Shown in pieces: positions 1 to 5,351 of a stretch of DNA of 9,863 bases. Source of the DNA: Actinomycetes bacterium. Lineage in GTDB: Bacteria > Actinomycetota > Acidimicrobiia > Acidimicrobiales > Palsa-688. Where the stretch lies: assembly GCA_021816565.1 (NCBI GenBank), contig JAKAXN010000154.1, positions 1-9,863 of the forward strand. The letters run 5' to 3'. Each line of letters starts with the position of its first letter. The first letter of the stretch is position 1. A program made the position numbers and the translations under genes. The notes under the pieces are model-generated. The model saw only the letters and a list, made by a program, of their open reading frames with translations, made no database searches and had not been told where the DNA came from.

Positions 1-195
1 CGCTTCGCTTTCCTGATCGATGACACCGTTCTGGTCCTCCATGGTGAAGACCAGCAACCCTCTCAGATGATGTCTGAAGATTCGCGGATCCTGTTGCACG
101 AAGTCAGATGCAAGGCAGGTTCTTGGGTGGTGGCTACCAGAGAGGTGCGGGACGGAGTGTTATGCAGCGGTTCCTGGATCGCACCAGGTTGCTGA
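1..195 (+). CDS. Possible 3' end of an unrecognised gene (partial)
   Basis: Frame 1 is open from the window edge to a TGA at 193-195, giving 64 codons with no start visible. The other two plus-strand frames stop within the first 25 bases. The translation begins RFAFLIDDTVLVLHGEDQ and resembles no family I recognise. If real, it would converge on the membrane-protein gene that ends at 199, with only 3 bp between the two stops. An open frame of this length can arise by chance in high-GC DNA, so this is weak. Confidence 0.25.
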   Translation, partial: RFAFLIDDTVLVLHGEDQQPSQMMSEDSRILLHEVRCKAGSWVVATREVRDGVLCSGSWIAPGC

Positions 196-198
196 AGG

Positions 199-1344
199 TC
201 AGGCCACGTTTTGAGAGGATCCTGCGGTTATCGGTGTAGTGGTGACGTTGCTGTGGGCGGTGCAAATGGTGATAGTGGTCGAGGCGTAGAGACTGTTGGT
301 CTGTCCCGGTGGGGTGACGTCGATTCCTGATGCGCTCTCGGGCTGGCAGTACGAGGCTGACGGGACGGACGGGTTCTGGGTGGTGACGGTGGTCGCGGCT
401 TGCCCGCCGGGGGCGAGTGTCACTGGTTGGGGGGTTGGCGCGGCCTGGTTGATGGAGACTGCGCTGATGCGGGTGCCGCTGCTGTTGACGAACCAGGCGG
501 TCGGATAGCCGATCAGCTGGCAGGTTGTCGTACTGCGGTTGTGGAACACGACCACGACTGCTTCTTGGCCCCCGCCTCCTGAGCCTTGGTAGGCGGTGAT
601 GGACAGTTGCCCGGTCGCGCAGGCGGGGGGCGATGTGGGGGCGGTGGGGGTGGTGGGGGGTGTGCTGAGGTTGAAGGTGCACGACTGTGGTGGTGAGTTG
701 CTGGGATTAGTGGTGCTCGCCCATGTGAGGTAGCTGCCGCAGCCGGTGAGCGTCAGCACGTGGTGGCTGTAGGTTCCGGGGTGGGTGGCGCCGCTATTGG
801 TGGTGACTGTGAAGGTCCCGGCAGGGTCGGCCTGGGCGGTATAGGTGAAGGCTGTTGATGTTCGGCCGTCCTGGTAGAGGAAGTAGATCTTGCCGTTGAA
901 CGTGTCAGCCGAGTCCGTGACGGTGATCACGTAGTGCGGTCTGCCGGTCGGCCCGTCGGTGTAATCGCCTGAAGGCAGCCAGGCCGACACCTGGAAGGGG
1001 CCGGTGGTCGTCGGGACGGCGGGCGTGGTCGTCGGAGTCGACACTGCCGTGGTAGGCGGCGGTGAGGTCGTAGTGGGAGCAGGCGCCAGGGTGGTCGCTG
1101 GGGCGTTGGGTTGGTGTCCGGTGATCACGACGTGTTGTGTGGGGCGTGAGTTGCCGGCCAGGAAGGCGACCGAGATAGCGGCTGCGGCGGCGACGGCCAC
1201 GGCAGGTAGGGCGGTGTTGCGCAGCAGCTTGAACCGGCGGAGGGCGTCGGACCGCTGCTTGATCGGTTCTCTGGCGTCTGCTGCGACGTGGCCGTCGAGA
1301 GCGTCGTGCAGTATTCGGCTGATCCGATCTTCGTGGTCGCTCAT
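199..1344 (-). CDS. Membrane-anchored DUF4232-type protein, putative anti-sigma partner
   Basis: A 381-aa protein. The start is ATG at 1344, preceded by a GGAGG ribosome site and overlapping the stop of the upstream sigma gene (ATGA), so the two were translationally coupled. Residues 1-40 are a charged cytoplasmic segment (MSDHEDRISRILHDALDGHV). Residues about 44-64 form one Ala/Val-rich membrane helix. Residues 80-115 are a Thr/Pro-rich extracellular linker. Residues 118-228 form an unassigned beta-rich domain. After a second Thr/Pro linker, residues about 242-365 match the DUF4232 pattern, with cysteines at 242, 275, 333 and 361 and a CQLIGYP motif. Proteins with a short cytoplasmic tail and one membrane helix next to SigE-family sigma genes are often regarded as their regulators; that role is inferred here. 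With the sigma gene broken upstream, this gene has probably lost its normal transcription. Confidence 0.8.
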   Translation of the reverse strand: MSDHEDRISRILHDALDGHVAADAREPIKQRSDALRRFKLLRNTALPAVAVAAAAAISVAFLAGNSRPTQHVVITGHQPNAPATTLAPAPTTTSPPPTTAVSTPTTTPAVPTTTGPFQVSAWLPSGDYTDGPTGRPHYVITVTDSADTFNGKIYFLYQDGRTSTAFTYTAQADPAGTFTVTTNSGATHPGTYSHHVLTLTGCGSYLTWASTTNPSNSPPQSCTFNLSTPPTTPTAPTSPPACATGQLSITAYQGSGGGGQEAVVVVFHNRSTTTCQLIGYPTAWFVNSSGTRISAVSINQAAPTPQPVTLAPGGQAATTVTTQNPSVPSASYCQPESASGIDVTPPGQTNSLYASTTITICTAHSNVTTTPITAGSSQNVA

Positions 1345-1491
1345 CGGAATGCCTCCAGATCGTGTGCTAGGGCGCTGACCGCCCGGTGAAGGTGCGTCTT
1401 GACCGACCCCGGCGAGATCCCCATCGCCTCGGCTACCTGCTGATCTGTCAGACCCTGGTAGTAGCGCAGAGCGACTGCTTCCCGCTGGCGG
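1341..1491 (-). pseudogene. SigE-family ECF sigma factor, 3' fragment (region 4)
   Basis: Read on the minus strand from the insertion junction, this segment encodes RQREAVALRYYQGLTDQQ, then VAEAMGISPGSVKTHLHRA, then LEAFR and a stop. This is a complete sigma-70 region 4 helix-turn-helix, the part that contacts the -35 element. It has no start codon of its own and its 5' edge is the 8-bp target duplication of the IS256 element. The matching 5' half lies at 4919-5315. Joining the halves through one copy of the duplication gives an unbroken 179-aa reading frame. The TGA at 1343-1341 overlaps the ATG of the next gene. Confidence 0.9.
1484..1491. repeat. Target-site duplication of the IS256 element, left copy
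   Basis: GCTGGCGG directly abuts the left terminal repeat. An identical copy at 4919-4926 abuts the right terminal repeat. Eight base pairs is the usual duplication length for the IS256 family. Confidence 0.9.
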
Positions 1492-1519
1492 GGTCCTGTA
1501 AAGAGGTCTGTGTAAGGGG
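1492..1519. repeat. Left terminal inverted repeat of the IS256 element
   Basis: It begins GGTCCTGTAAAG and continues to a TGTGTAAGGGG block. Compared with the reverse complement of 4891-4918 it matches at 20 of 28 positions, with two perfect 8-bp blocks (CCTGTAAA and TGTGTAAG). This spacing is characteristic of actinobacterial IS256-family ends. Confidence 0.85.
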
Positions 1520-1649
1520 TCCACCACTTGAGTTCGGAGAGACGTAAGTCTTTTCCGGTTGAGGAAGGAGATCCATTGTCTTTAACTACAGATCCTGTTC
1601 CGTCTTCTATTTCATCTAAAGAAGAGGGTGAACCTAGCCACCGCGCTAG

Positions 1650-1697
1650 TTATCCACAGGCTCGGGCGGCCGACGATTTTTCGGCCGGTTTTCCACA
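1650..1697 (+). promoter_or_regulatory. Two DnaA-box-like sites flanking a small palindrome inside the transposase gene
   Basis: TTATCCACA (1650-1658) equals the classical DnaA-box consensus and TTTTCCACA (1689-1697) differs by one base. Both are followed by GGCT. Between them CGGCCGA and TCGGCCG form a perfect 7-bp inverted repeat. They fall in the low-complexity N-terminal extension of the transposase (SYPQARAADDFSAGFPQA). Whether DnaA binds them is unknown. Confidence 0.35.
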
Positions 1698-2843
1698 GGC
1701 TACGCCGGCGAAGGCGAAAGCGGCCCCGGGGGAGGTGGTCCCAGCCGAGATGCTCGATCAGATCATGTCCAAGGTGCGCACCGAGGGCCTGGCGTTGATC
1801 GGTGAGGGTGGAGTGCTGTCGCAGCTGACCAAGGCGATCATCGAGCGGGCCTTGGAGGAGGAACGCAGCGAGCATCTGGGATATGAGGTCGGCGACCCGG
1901 CCGGGCGAGGCTCGGGCAACAGCCGCAACGGCACTTTCCCCAAGCGGGTGCTGACCGACGCCGGGCCGATCGACTTGGACATCCCCCGGGACCGGGCCGG
2001 AACCTTCGAGCCCAAGCTGGTGCCCAACGGGGTGACCGCCTGGCCGGTTTCAACGAGAACATCATCGCCTGGTACGCCACCGGCATGTCCACCCGCGACA
2101 TCGCCCGCCAGATCAAACGGATGTACAGCGTCGAGGTGTCGGCCGAGCTGATCTCCCGGGTCACCGACGGGGTCCTCGAGGAGCTGCGGGAGTGTTGAGT
2201 GGCAGCACCGTCCCCTCGACGCCGTGTACCCGATCGTCTACATCGACGCCCTGATCGTCAAGGTGCGCACCAACGGCATGGTCGTCAACCGCCCGGCGTA
2301 TCTGGCCGTCGGCGTCGATGTCGACGGCCGCAAGCACATCTTCGGGGTGTGGCTGGGCGACGGCGGGGAGGGCTCGAAGTTGCCGATGCACGTGCTCACC
2401 GAAATCCGAAACCGGGGCGTCACCGACGTCATCTTCGTCTGCTGCGACGGGCTGAAAGGCCTCCCAGAGGCCATAGAAGCCGTCTGGCCGGCCGCCAACG
2501 TCCAGACATGCGTCGTGCACCTCGTCCGCGCTTCTATCCGCTACTGCTCCTACAAGGACCGCAAGAAGATCGCCGCGGCCCTACGGGCCATCTACACCGC
2601 TCCCACCGTCGAAGCCGCCGCCGACGCGCTCGACACCTTCGAGCTCGAATGGGGCGACCGCTACCCCGGCATCGTGGCCCTGTGGCGTTCCAGCTGGGAG
2701 AGGTTCACCCCCTTCCTGGCCTACCCGGCGGTCATCCGCAAGATCGTCTACACCACCAACATGATCGAGTCGGTGAACTACCAGATGCGCAAGGCGTCCA
2801 AGACCCGCGGTCATTTCCCCGACGACGACTCCGCCCTCAAACT

Positions 2844-2851
2844 GCTGCGCC
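2844..2851. repeat. Target repeat of the nested transposon, left copy
   Basis: GCTGCGCC is repeated at 4728-4735. Because the element starts with C and ends with G, the boundary is ambiguous and the duplication may be 6 to 8 bp; CTGCGC is the unambiguous core. Taking out the element and one copy rejoins ctg-cgc-ctg-atc-gcc, the intact IS256 transposase frame. Confidence 0.85.
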
Positions 2852-2881
2852 CCCCCCGTGTGATTTGGTGGAGATAAAGTC
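2852..2881. repeat. Left terminal inverted repeat of the nested transposon
   Basis: It begins with a C run followed by GTGTGATT, then GTGG, GAT and AAGTC blocks. It pairs with 4698-4727 at 26 of 30 positions; the first 14 positions are identical. Confidence 0.85.
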
Positions 2882-2921
2882 GTGGTTGCGGACGGGCGGG
2901 GTGCCGTCACAGTCGGTCAGC

Positions 2922-2945
2922 GTGTAGAACCCTTGCATTCTACAC
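2922..2945. promoter_or_regulatory. Palindromic operator of the toxin-antitoxin operon
   Basis: GTGTAGAA (2922-2929) and TTCTACAC (2938-2945) form a perfect 8-bp inverted repeat around an 8-bp spacer. The right half covers the end of the -35 hexamer and the start of the spacer. This is the expected place for autorepression by an XRE antitoxin, alone or with its toxin; the binding is inferred. Confidence 0.65.
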
Positions 2946-2961
2946 TCCATGACCGTACAAT
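2933..2961 (+). promoter_or_regulatory. Promoter of the toxin-antitoxin operon
   Basis: TTGCAT at 2933-2938, a 17-bp spacer, then TACAAT at 2956-2961. Both hexamers are close to the housekeeping sigma-70 consensus. The -10 lies 19 bp upstream of the toxin start codon, leaving room for a short leader with the AAGGA ribosome site. Confidence 0.7.
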
Positions 2962-2980
2962 CGACTGAGAAAGGAAGCGG

Positions 2981-3403
2981 GTGCCCTGGGACTACGACCC
3001 AACACCTGAGTTTGACGCATGGTTCGACGATCTCAGCCAGGCTGATACCGAGCACGTGGCCGCCGCCATCAGGTACCTCTGTGAGACGGGCCCGATGGCC
3101 AGGTTCCCGATGTCGTATCCGATCAAGCAGCCGAACAGCTGTGAGATGAAGGAACTTCGGCCAGCATCGACGGGCCGAAGCGAGATACGGATCCTGTATG
3201 CCTTCGACTTCCGTCGCCAGGCGATCCTCCTACTTGGAGGAGACAAGGCGGGCCAGTGGGATAGCTGGTACGACCGAAACGTACCGATTGCGGACAGCTT
3301 GTTTGCCGCACACGTCAAGAAGCGCAAGGAGGAGGCGGCCGAGGCCGCCAAGTCTGCGAAGAGGTCAACGAAGCCGACGAGGCGAGGAAGGAGGAAGCGC
3401 TGA
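2981..3403 (+). CDS. Gp49/HigB-family toxin of a type II toxin-antitoxin system
   Basis: A 140-aa protein starting at GTG 2981, with AAGGA about 6 bases upstream. Residues 56-110 carry the family signature: MKELRP, SEIRILYAFD, AILLLGGDKAGQW, WY, VPIAD and a final H. This is the phage-derived Gp49-like/HigB group of RelE-fold toxins, generally ribosome-dependent mRNA interferases. A lysine/arginine-rich tail (residues 112-140, KKRKEEAAEAAKSAK then RRGRRKR) extends past the usual end of the fold and could bind RNA or the antitoxin. The stop overlaps the antitoxin start (TGATG). Toxin-first order is normal for this family. The reading frame is intact, so it is probably functional. Confidence 0.88.
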   Translation: MPWDYDPTPEFDAWFDDLSQADTEHVAAAIRYLCETGPMARFPMSYPIKQPNSCEMKELRPASTGRSEIRILYAFDFRRQAILLLGGDKAGQWDSWYDRNVPIADSLFAAHVKKRKEEAAEAAKSAKRSTKPTRRGRRKR

Positions 3404-3705
3404 TGGGAACCAAGGACAAAATCGAGAAGCTGATGTCGGACCCCGAGACCGCAGCCCGTGTCGACGCCTACCTGAAGGCCGACTACGAGGCGGTCGCTCT
3501 GGCTGATCTCCGTCAAGGCCAGGTCACCCAGGCGGACCTGGCAGCAGTGCTGGGAGTCTCGCAGCGCCGTGTCAGCGCTATCGAGAACACCTCGAACCCG
3601 CGTGTCGACACGCTCAGGGCCTACATGAACAAGCTCGGCTACGAGCTGGTACTGCGGGCCAGGTCATCCACTGGGGAGGAGATCCCAGTCCGTCTTGGCG
3701 GGTGA
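3403..3705 (+). CDS. XRE-family antitoxin
   Basis: A 100-aa protein. Its ATG at 3403 shares one base with the toxin stop, and a GGAGG site lies in the toxin tail (AGGAAGGAGGAAGCG). Residues about 37-75 are an XRE helix-turn-helix: VTQADLAAVLGVSQRRVSAI followed by ENTSNPRVDTLRAYMNKLG. The N-terminal 35 residues are helical and the short C-terminal strand (ELVLRARSSTGEEIPVRL) probably neutralises the toxin. It is expected to bind the palindrome at 2922-2945. Pairing with a Gp49-type toxin in this order is well known (HigBA/Tad-Ata type). Confidence 0.88.
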   Translation: MGTKDKIEKLMSDPETAARVDAYLKADYEAVALADLRQGQVTQADLAAVLGVSQRRVSAIENTSNPRVDTLRAYMNKLGYELVLRARSSTGEEIPVRLGG

Positions 3706-3729
3706 GCTTGAAAAGTCGGGAAACTGAAC

Positions 3730-3760
3730 GAACGGCCGCCTCTTCTCGGGGCGGCCGTTC
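3730..3760. terminator. Strong hairpin between converging genes, probable bidirectional terminator
   Basis: GAACGGCCGCC (3730-3740) and GGCGGCCGTTC (3750-3760) make a perfect 11-bp stem with a 9-nt loop. It lies 25 bp after the antitoxin stop and 31 bp from the stop of the convergent transposase-like gene. There is no long T run, which is common for actinobacterial terminators. Confidence 0.65.
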
Positions 3761-3790
3761 TGGTTCACCGGGGGCCGGTCCACCCGCTGC

Positions 3791-4684
3791 TTATCGGAGG
3801 CTGTAGTTGCCTCGAGCGTCTCGGATGGTTCCTTGCTCGGGTAGCCGCCGGTTCTTCTCGAGCCAGGTTCGTATGGCGGCTGCATAGTGGCGGGGGTCGT
3901 CGGCCTTGTTGAGCCGGAGGCGCACCAGGTCGAGCATCCGGTTGGTTCGCTCGGCGTTGCGGTAGCAGAACGCTCTGGGCTCGACGAACTCCCGCACTTT
4001 GGCCAAGCACTCGTCGAGGGCGCCCGTCGAGTGATGCTGGGGAAGCCCGTCGCGCGAGGTGACCTGTTCGGTGATCACAGCGTCGTTCGCCTCTACCCAG
4101 GCTTGGAGCTTCACGCCACCCCCGTGGTCTGACTTGAACGCCTCCCAACCGTCCCGGGTACGAAAGGCGTCGTTGAGCAGCTCCATGGACCGGTGGCCGA
4201 AACTGGTGAGCCCGTAGGGTTCCAGCTGCCTGCGGGCTCCTTCCCGCAGATGGTGCTCGCACAGCTTGTGGAATGCTTCCGGCCATACCTTGGCGACCGC
4301 AGGGGCGATGGCCCGGTCCAGCCGCTGACGGACCCGGTTCGCCGCCTCGGTGTACGACACGCCCTGACCAACCATGACCAAAGCCTCAGCCGCCTCGACA
4401 ACCGGGAACCGGTAACGTCCCGGGGCCCGAGGCCCCTCATGCGGAGCGACCGGGTTTCCGCAGGCGAAACAGATACCGGCCGCCGCAACCAGCCTCGGGG
4501 CCGGCCCAGCGAAACGGTGCTTGGCAGACCCGTCGGCCGGCTCGCAGAGGAAGCGCTGCCGGCGCTCCCCGGCGCGGCCGTAGGTGCCGCATCGCACCAC
4601 CCTCGAACCTGGATGCTCCGGGCACACCTCTGTCACTTTCGAGCCGCTGCCCACCGGACGCCCCCTGGCCATCGGCACAACCAT
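3791..4684 (-). CDS. Zinc-ribbon transposase-like protein, apparently internally deleted
   Basis: A 297-aa frame from ATG 4684 (another ATG at 4672; neither has a good ribosome site) to TAA at 3793-3791. Residues 21-47 look like a zinc ribbon (CPEH...C33...QRFLC47) with a second CFAC knuckle at 72-75. Residues 94-118 are helix-turn-helix-like (EAAEALVMVGQGVSYTEAA). Residues 123-150 match the part of MULE-type DDE transposases around the second aspartate (DRAIAPAVAKVWPEA, C-EHHLRE). Residues 196-297 contain WVEANDAVI, STGALD, RNAERTNRMLDLV, the Y-x3-IRTWLEKN block and a final SLR, as I remember from actinobacterial relatives. In those, well over 100 residues with the first catalytic Asp lie between positions equal to 121 and 123 here; that stretch is absent, and STGAL is followed by D rather than E. 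This comparison is from memory. It sits next to the right terminal repeat and is presumably the element's own transposase. Confidence 0.6.
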   Translation of the reverse strand: MVVPMARGRPVGSGSKVTEVCPEHPGSRVVRCGTYGRAGERRQRFLCEPADGSAKHRFAGPAPRLVAAAGICFACGNPVAPHEGPRAPGRYRFPVVEAAEALVMVGQGVSYTEAANRVRQRLDRAIAPAVAKVWPEAFHKLCEHHLREGARRQLEPYGLTSFGHRSMELLNDAFRTRDGWEAFKSDHGGGVKLQAWVEANDAVITEQVTSRDGLPQHHSTGALDECLAKVREFVEPRAFCYRNAERTNRMLDLVRLRLNKADDPRHYAAAIRTWLEKNRRLPEQGTIRDARGNYSLR

Positions 4685-4697
4685 ACCGAATCAGAGT

Positions 4698-4727
4698 GAC
4701 TTAATCACCACGCAATCACACGGGGGG
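4698..4727. repeat. Right terminal inverted repeat of the nested transposon
   Basis: Reverse complement of the left end at 26 of 30 positions; it finishes AATCACAC followed by a G run. It lies 13 bp upstream of the transposase-like start at 4684, so the gene's promoter probably overlaps this end. Confidence 0.85.
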
Positions 4728-4735
4728 GCTGCGCC
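4728..4735. repeat. Target repeat of the nested transposon, right copy
   Basis: GCTGCGCC, identical to 2844-2851. Confidence 0.85.
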
Positions 4736-4851
4736 TGATCGCCAGAGACATCACCACCACCAGGGGAGGTGAAGCCGGAACCGGAACACACGGCTGGAAA
4801 GAAGCCCTGAACGCTTTCGAAATGTACTTCCCCGGACGCCTCGGCTTATGA
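4736..4851 (+). pseudogene. IS256-family transposase, 3' fragment
   Basis: Continues the frame cut at 2851: LIARDITTTRGGEAG, then HGWKEALNAFEMYFPGRLGL and TGA at 4849-4851. The WKEALN...F..YFPGR ending is diagnostic of the C-terminus of IS256-family transposases. The fragment has no start and cannot be expressed alone. Confidence 0.92.
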
Positions 4852-4890
4852 TAAAATAGAAGCAGCGTAAGAGCAGTAATAAATCAAATC

Positions 4891-4918
4891 CCTCTTACAC
4901 AAAGTAATTTACAGGCTC
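4891..4918. repeat. Right terminal inverted repeat of the IS256 element
   Basis: Reads on the minus strand as GAGCCTGTAAATT and then TTTGTGTAAGAGG. It pairs with 1492-1519 at 20 of 28 positions and directly abuts the GCTGGCGG duplication at 4919. Confidence 0.85.
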
Positions 4919-4926
4919 GCTGGCGG
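4919..4926. repeat. Target-site duplication of the IS256 element, right copy
   Basis: GCTGGCGG, identical to 1484-1491. Confidence 0.9.
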
Positions 4927-5315
4927 GCCGGTAGCTGAGCGAGAGCGGCGAGAACCTGCGATCTCAGCCCGATCCGCTCCGCACCGCTGTCCGCCGGCGG
5001 GGCGTGCTCCGCGCCTGCTCTGCGATTCCGTCTACCGATCGCCGCCCGGCGGATCTTGGAGCGGGCCAGGTTCACCACCGTCGCCGACAAATACGCGCCC
5101 GGGTCGGACACGGAGCGGGCCGTGAGCAGCCGGGCGAACGCTTCTTGGGCCAGGTCCTCGGCGGTAGCCGTGTCCTCAGCGAGGACAGCCATGGCTAGGC
5201 GGACGAGCCGCTGATAGTGCTTCTGATAGAGAGAGTCGAACCCCTTTCCAGCCACCGTAAGGTCGCTGCCCTGCGAGACCTTCACCGCCGCCGCACTCCT
5301 CTCCGACAGTTGCAC
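4919..5315 (-). pseudogene. SigE-family ECF sigma factor, 5' fragment (region 2)
   Basis: Starts at GTG 5315. Residues 26-95 form sigma-70 region 2: FDSLYQKHYQRLVRLAMAVL, then DTATAEDLAQEAFARLL, then PGAYLSATVVNLARSK. A linker runs to residue 131 (LAALAQLPARQR), where the IS256 element enters. The interrupted frame would read about 11 residues into the right terminal repeat, stopping at 4884, for a 143-aa product with region 2 (core and -10 contacts) but no region 4. The restored gene is 179 aa, normal for the SigE family. The GTG start has almost no leader, consistent with the promoter described just upstream. Confidence 0.9.
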
Positions 5316-5321
5316 GCCCTA

Positions 5322-5351
5322 TAGACGCTCAACACCCGGCGGTAGTTGACA
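5322..5351 (-). promoter_or_regulatory. ECF-type promoter of the sigma operon, probably autoregulated and leaderless
   Basis: On the minus strand: TGTCAAC (5351-5345), a 17-bp spacer, CGTCTA (5327-5322), then six bases (TAGGGC) to the GTG start. An AAC-containing -35 and a CGTC -10 are typical of ECF promoters, so the sigma factor probably recognised its own promoter. The normal distance from -10 to transcription start puts the first base at or next to the GTG, meaning a leaderless mRNA. No ribosome site is seen before this GTG, which agrees. Confidence 0.55.

Larger units (their letters stand above)
1576..2851 (+). pseudogene. IS256-family (Mutator-type) transposase, 5' part with two frameshifts
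   Basis: The likely start is TTG at 1576, five bases after AGGAAGGAG (1562-1570). A TTG at 1528 in the same frame lacks a ribosome site. The undamaged protein would be about 461 aa, somewhat long for the family because of an N-terminal extension of about 60 residues. Frame 1 runs to about 2037, where one C is missing (ACC-GCC-TGG for ACC-CGC-CTG-GCC). Frame 3 continues with GFNENIIAWYATGMSTRDIA to 2194. There a 7-bp insertion brings in a TGA and restores frame 1 (tgg-cag-cac). Downstream the DDE residues are all present: Asp in YPIVYIDAL, Asp in CCDGLKGLPEAI, Glu in TTNMIESVN. The frame is cut at LKLLR by the nested transposon. Nothing functional can be made from it. Confidence 0.9.
2852..4727. 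mobile_element. Nested transposon carrying a toxin-antitoxin pair
   Basis: About 1876 bp, inserted in the C-terminal coding part of the IS256 transposase. The ends are 30-bp inverted repeats, 26 of 30 matching. The target repeat is up to 8 bp and the host reading frame is restored exactly on removal. Cargo from left to right: promoter and operator, Gp49/HigB-like toxin, XRE antitoxin, a strong hairpin, and a convergent transposase-like gene whose start lies near the right end. I cannot assign it to a named IS family. The transposase looks internally deleted, so the copy may be non-autonomous. Confidence 0.85.
1492..4918 (+). mobile_element. IS256-family insertion sequence, inactive and containing a nested transposon
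   Basis: The element is 3427 bp as found and about 1543 bp once the nested insert and its target repeat are removed, which suits an IS256-family element. The terminal repeats share the CCTGTAAA and TGTGTAAG blocks, and both flanks carry the same 8-bp duplication. Inside is one transposase gene on the plus strand, now broken in three places. The first 150 bases and the last 70 are clearly AT-richer than the core. The element sits in the opposite orientation to the sigma operon it interrupts. Confidence 0.9.

Noticed and set aside
173..188. CCTGG/CCAGG small hairpin downstream of the membrane-protein stop
   Set aside because: Only 5 bp of stem and no T run; too weak to call a terminator.
134..682. 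Minus-strand open frame rich in Arg, His and Pro
   Set aside because: Out-of-frame shadow of the membrane-protein gene at 199-1344; low-complexity composition typical of shadows.
1480..1505. Outward promoter from the IS256 left end towards the sigma 3' fragment and partner gene
   Set aside because: TTTACA is present in the terminal repeat, but no acceptable -10 lies at about 17 bp in the flank.
1345..1527. Upstream extension of the membrane-protein frame to 442 aa
   Set aside because: This region codes in another frame for sigma region 4, and the ATG at 1344 has a GGAGG site and ATGA coupling.
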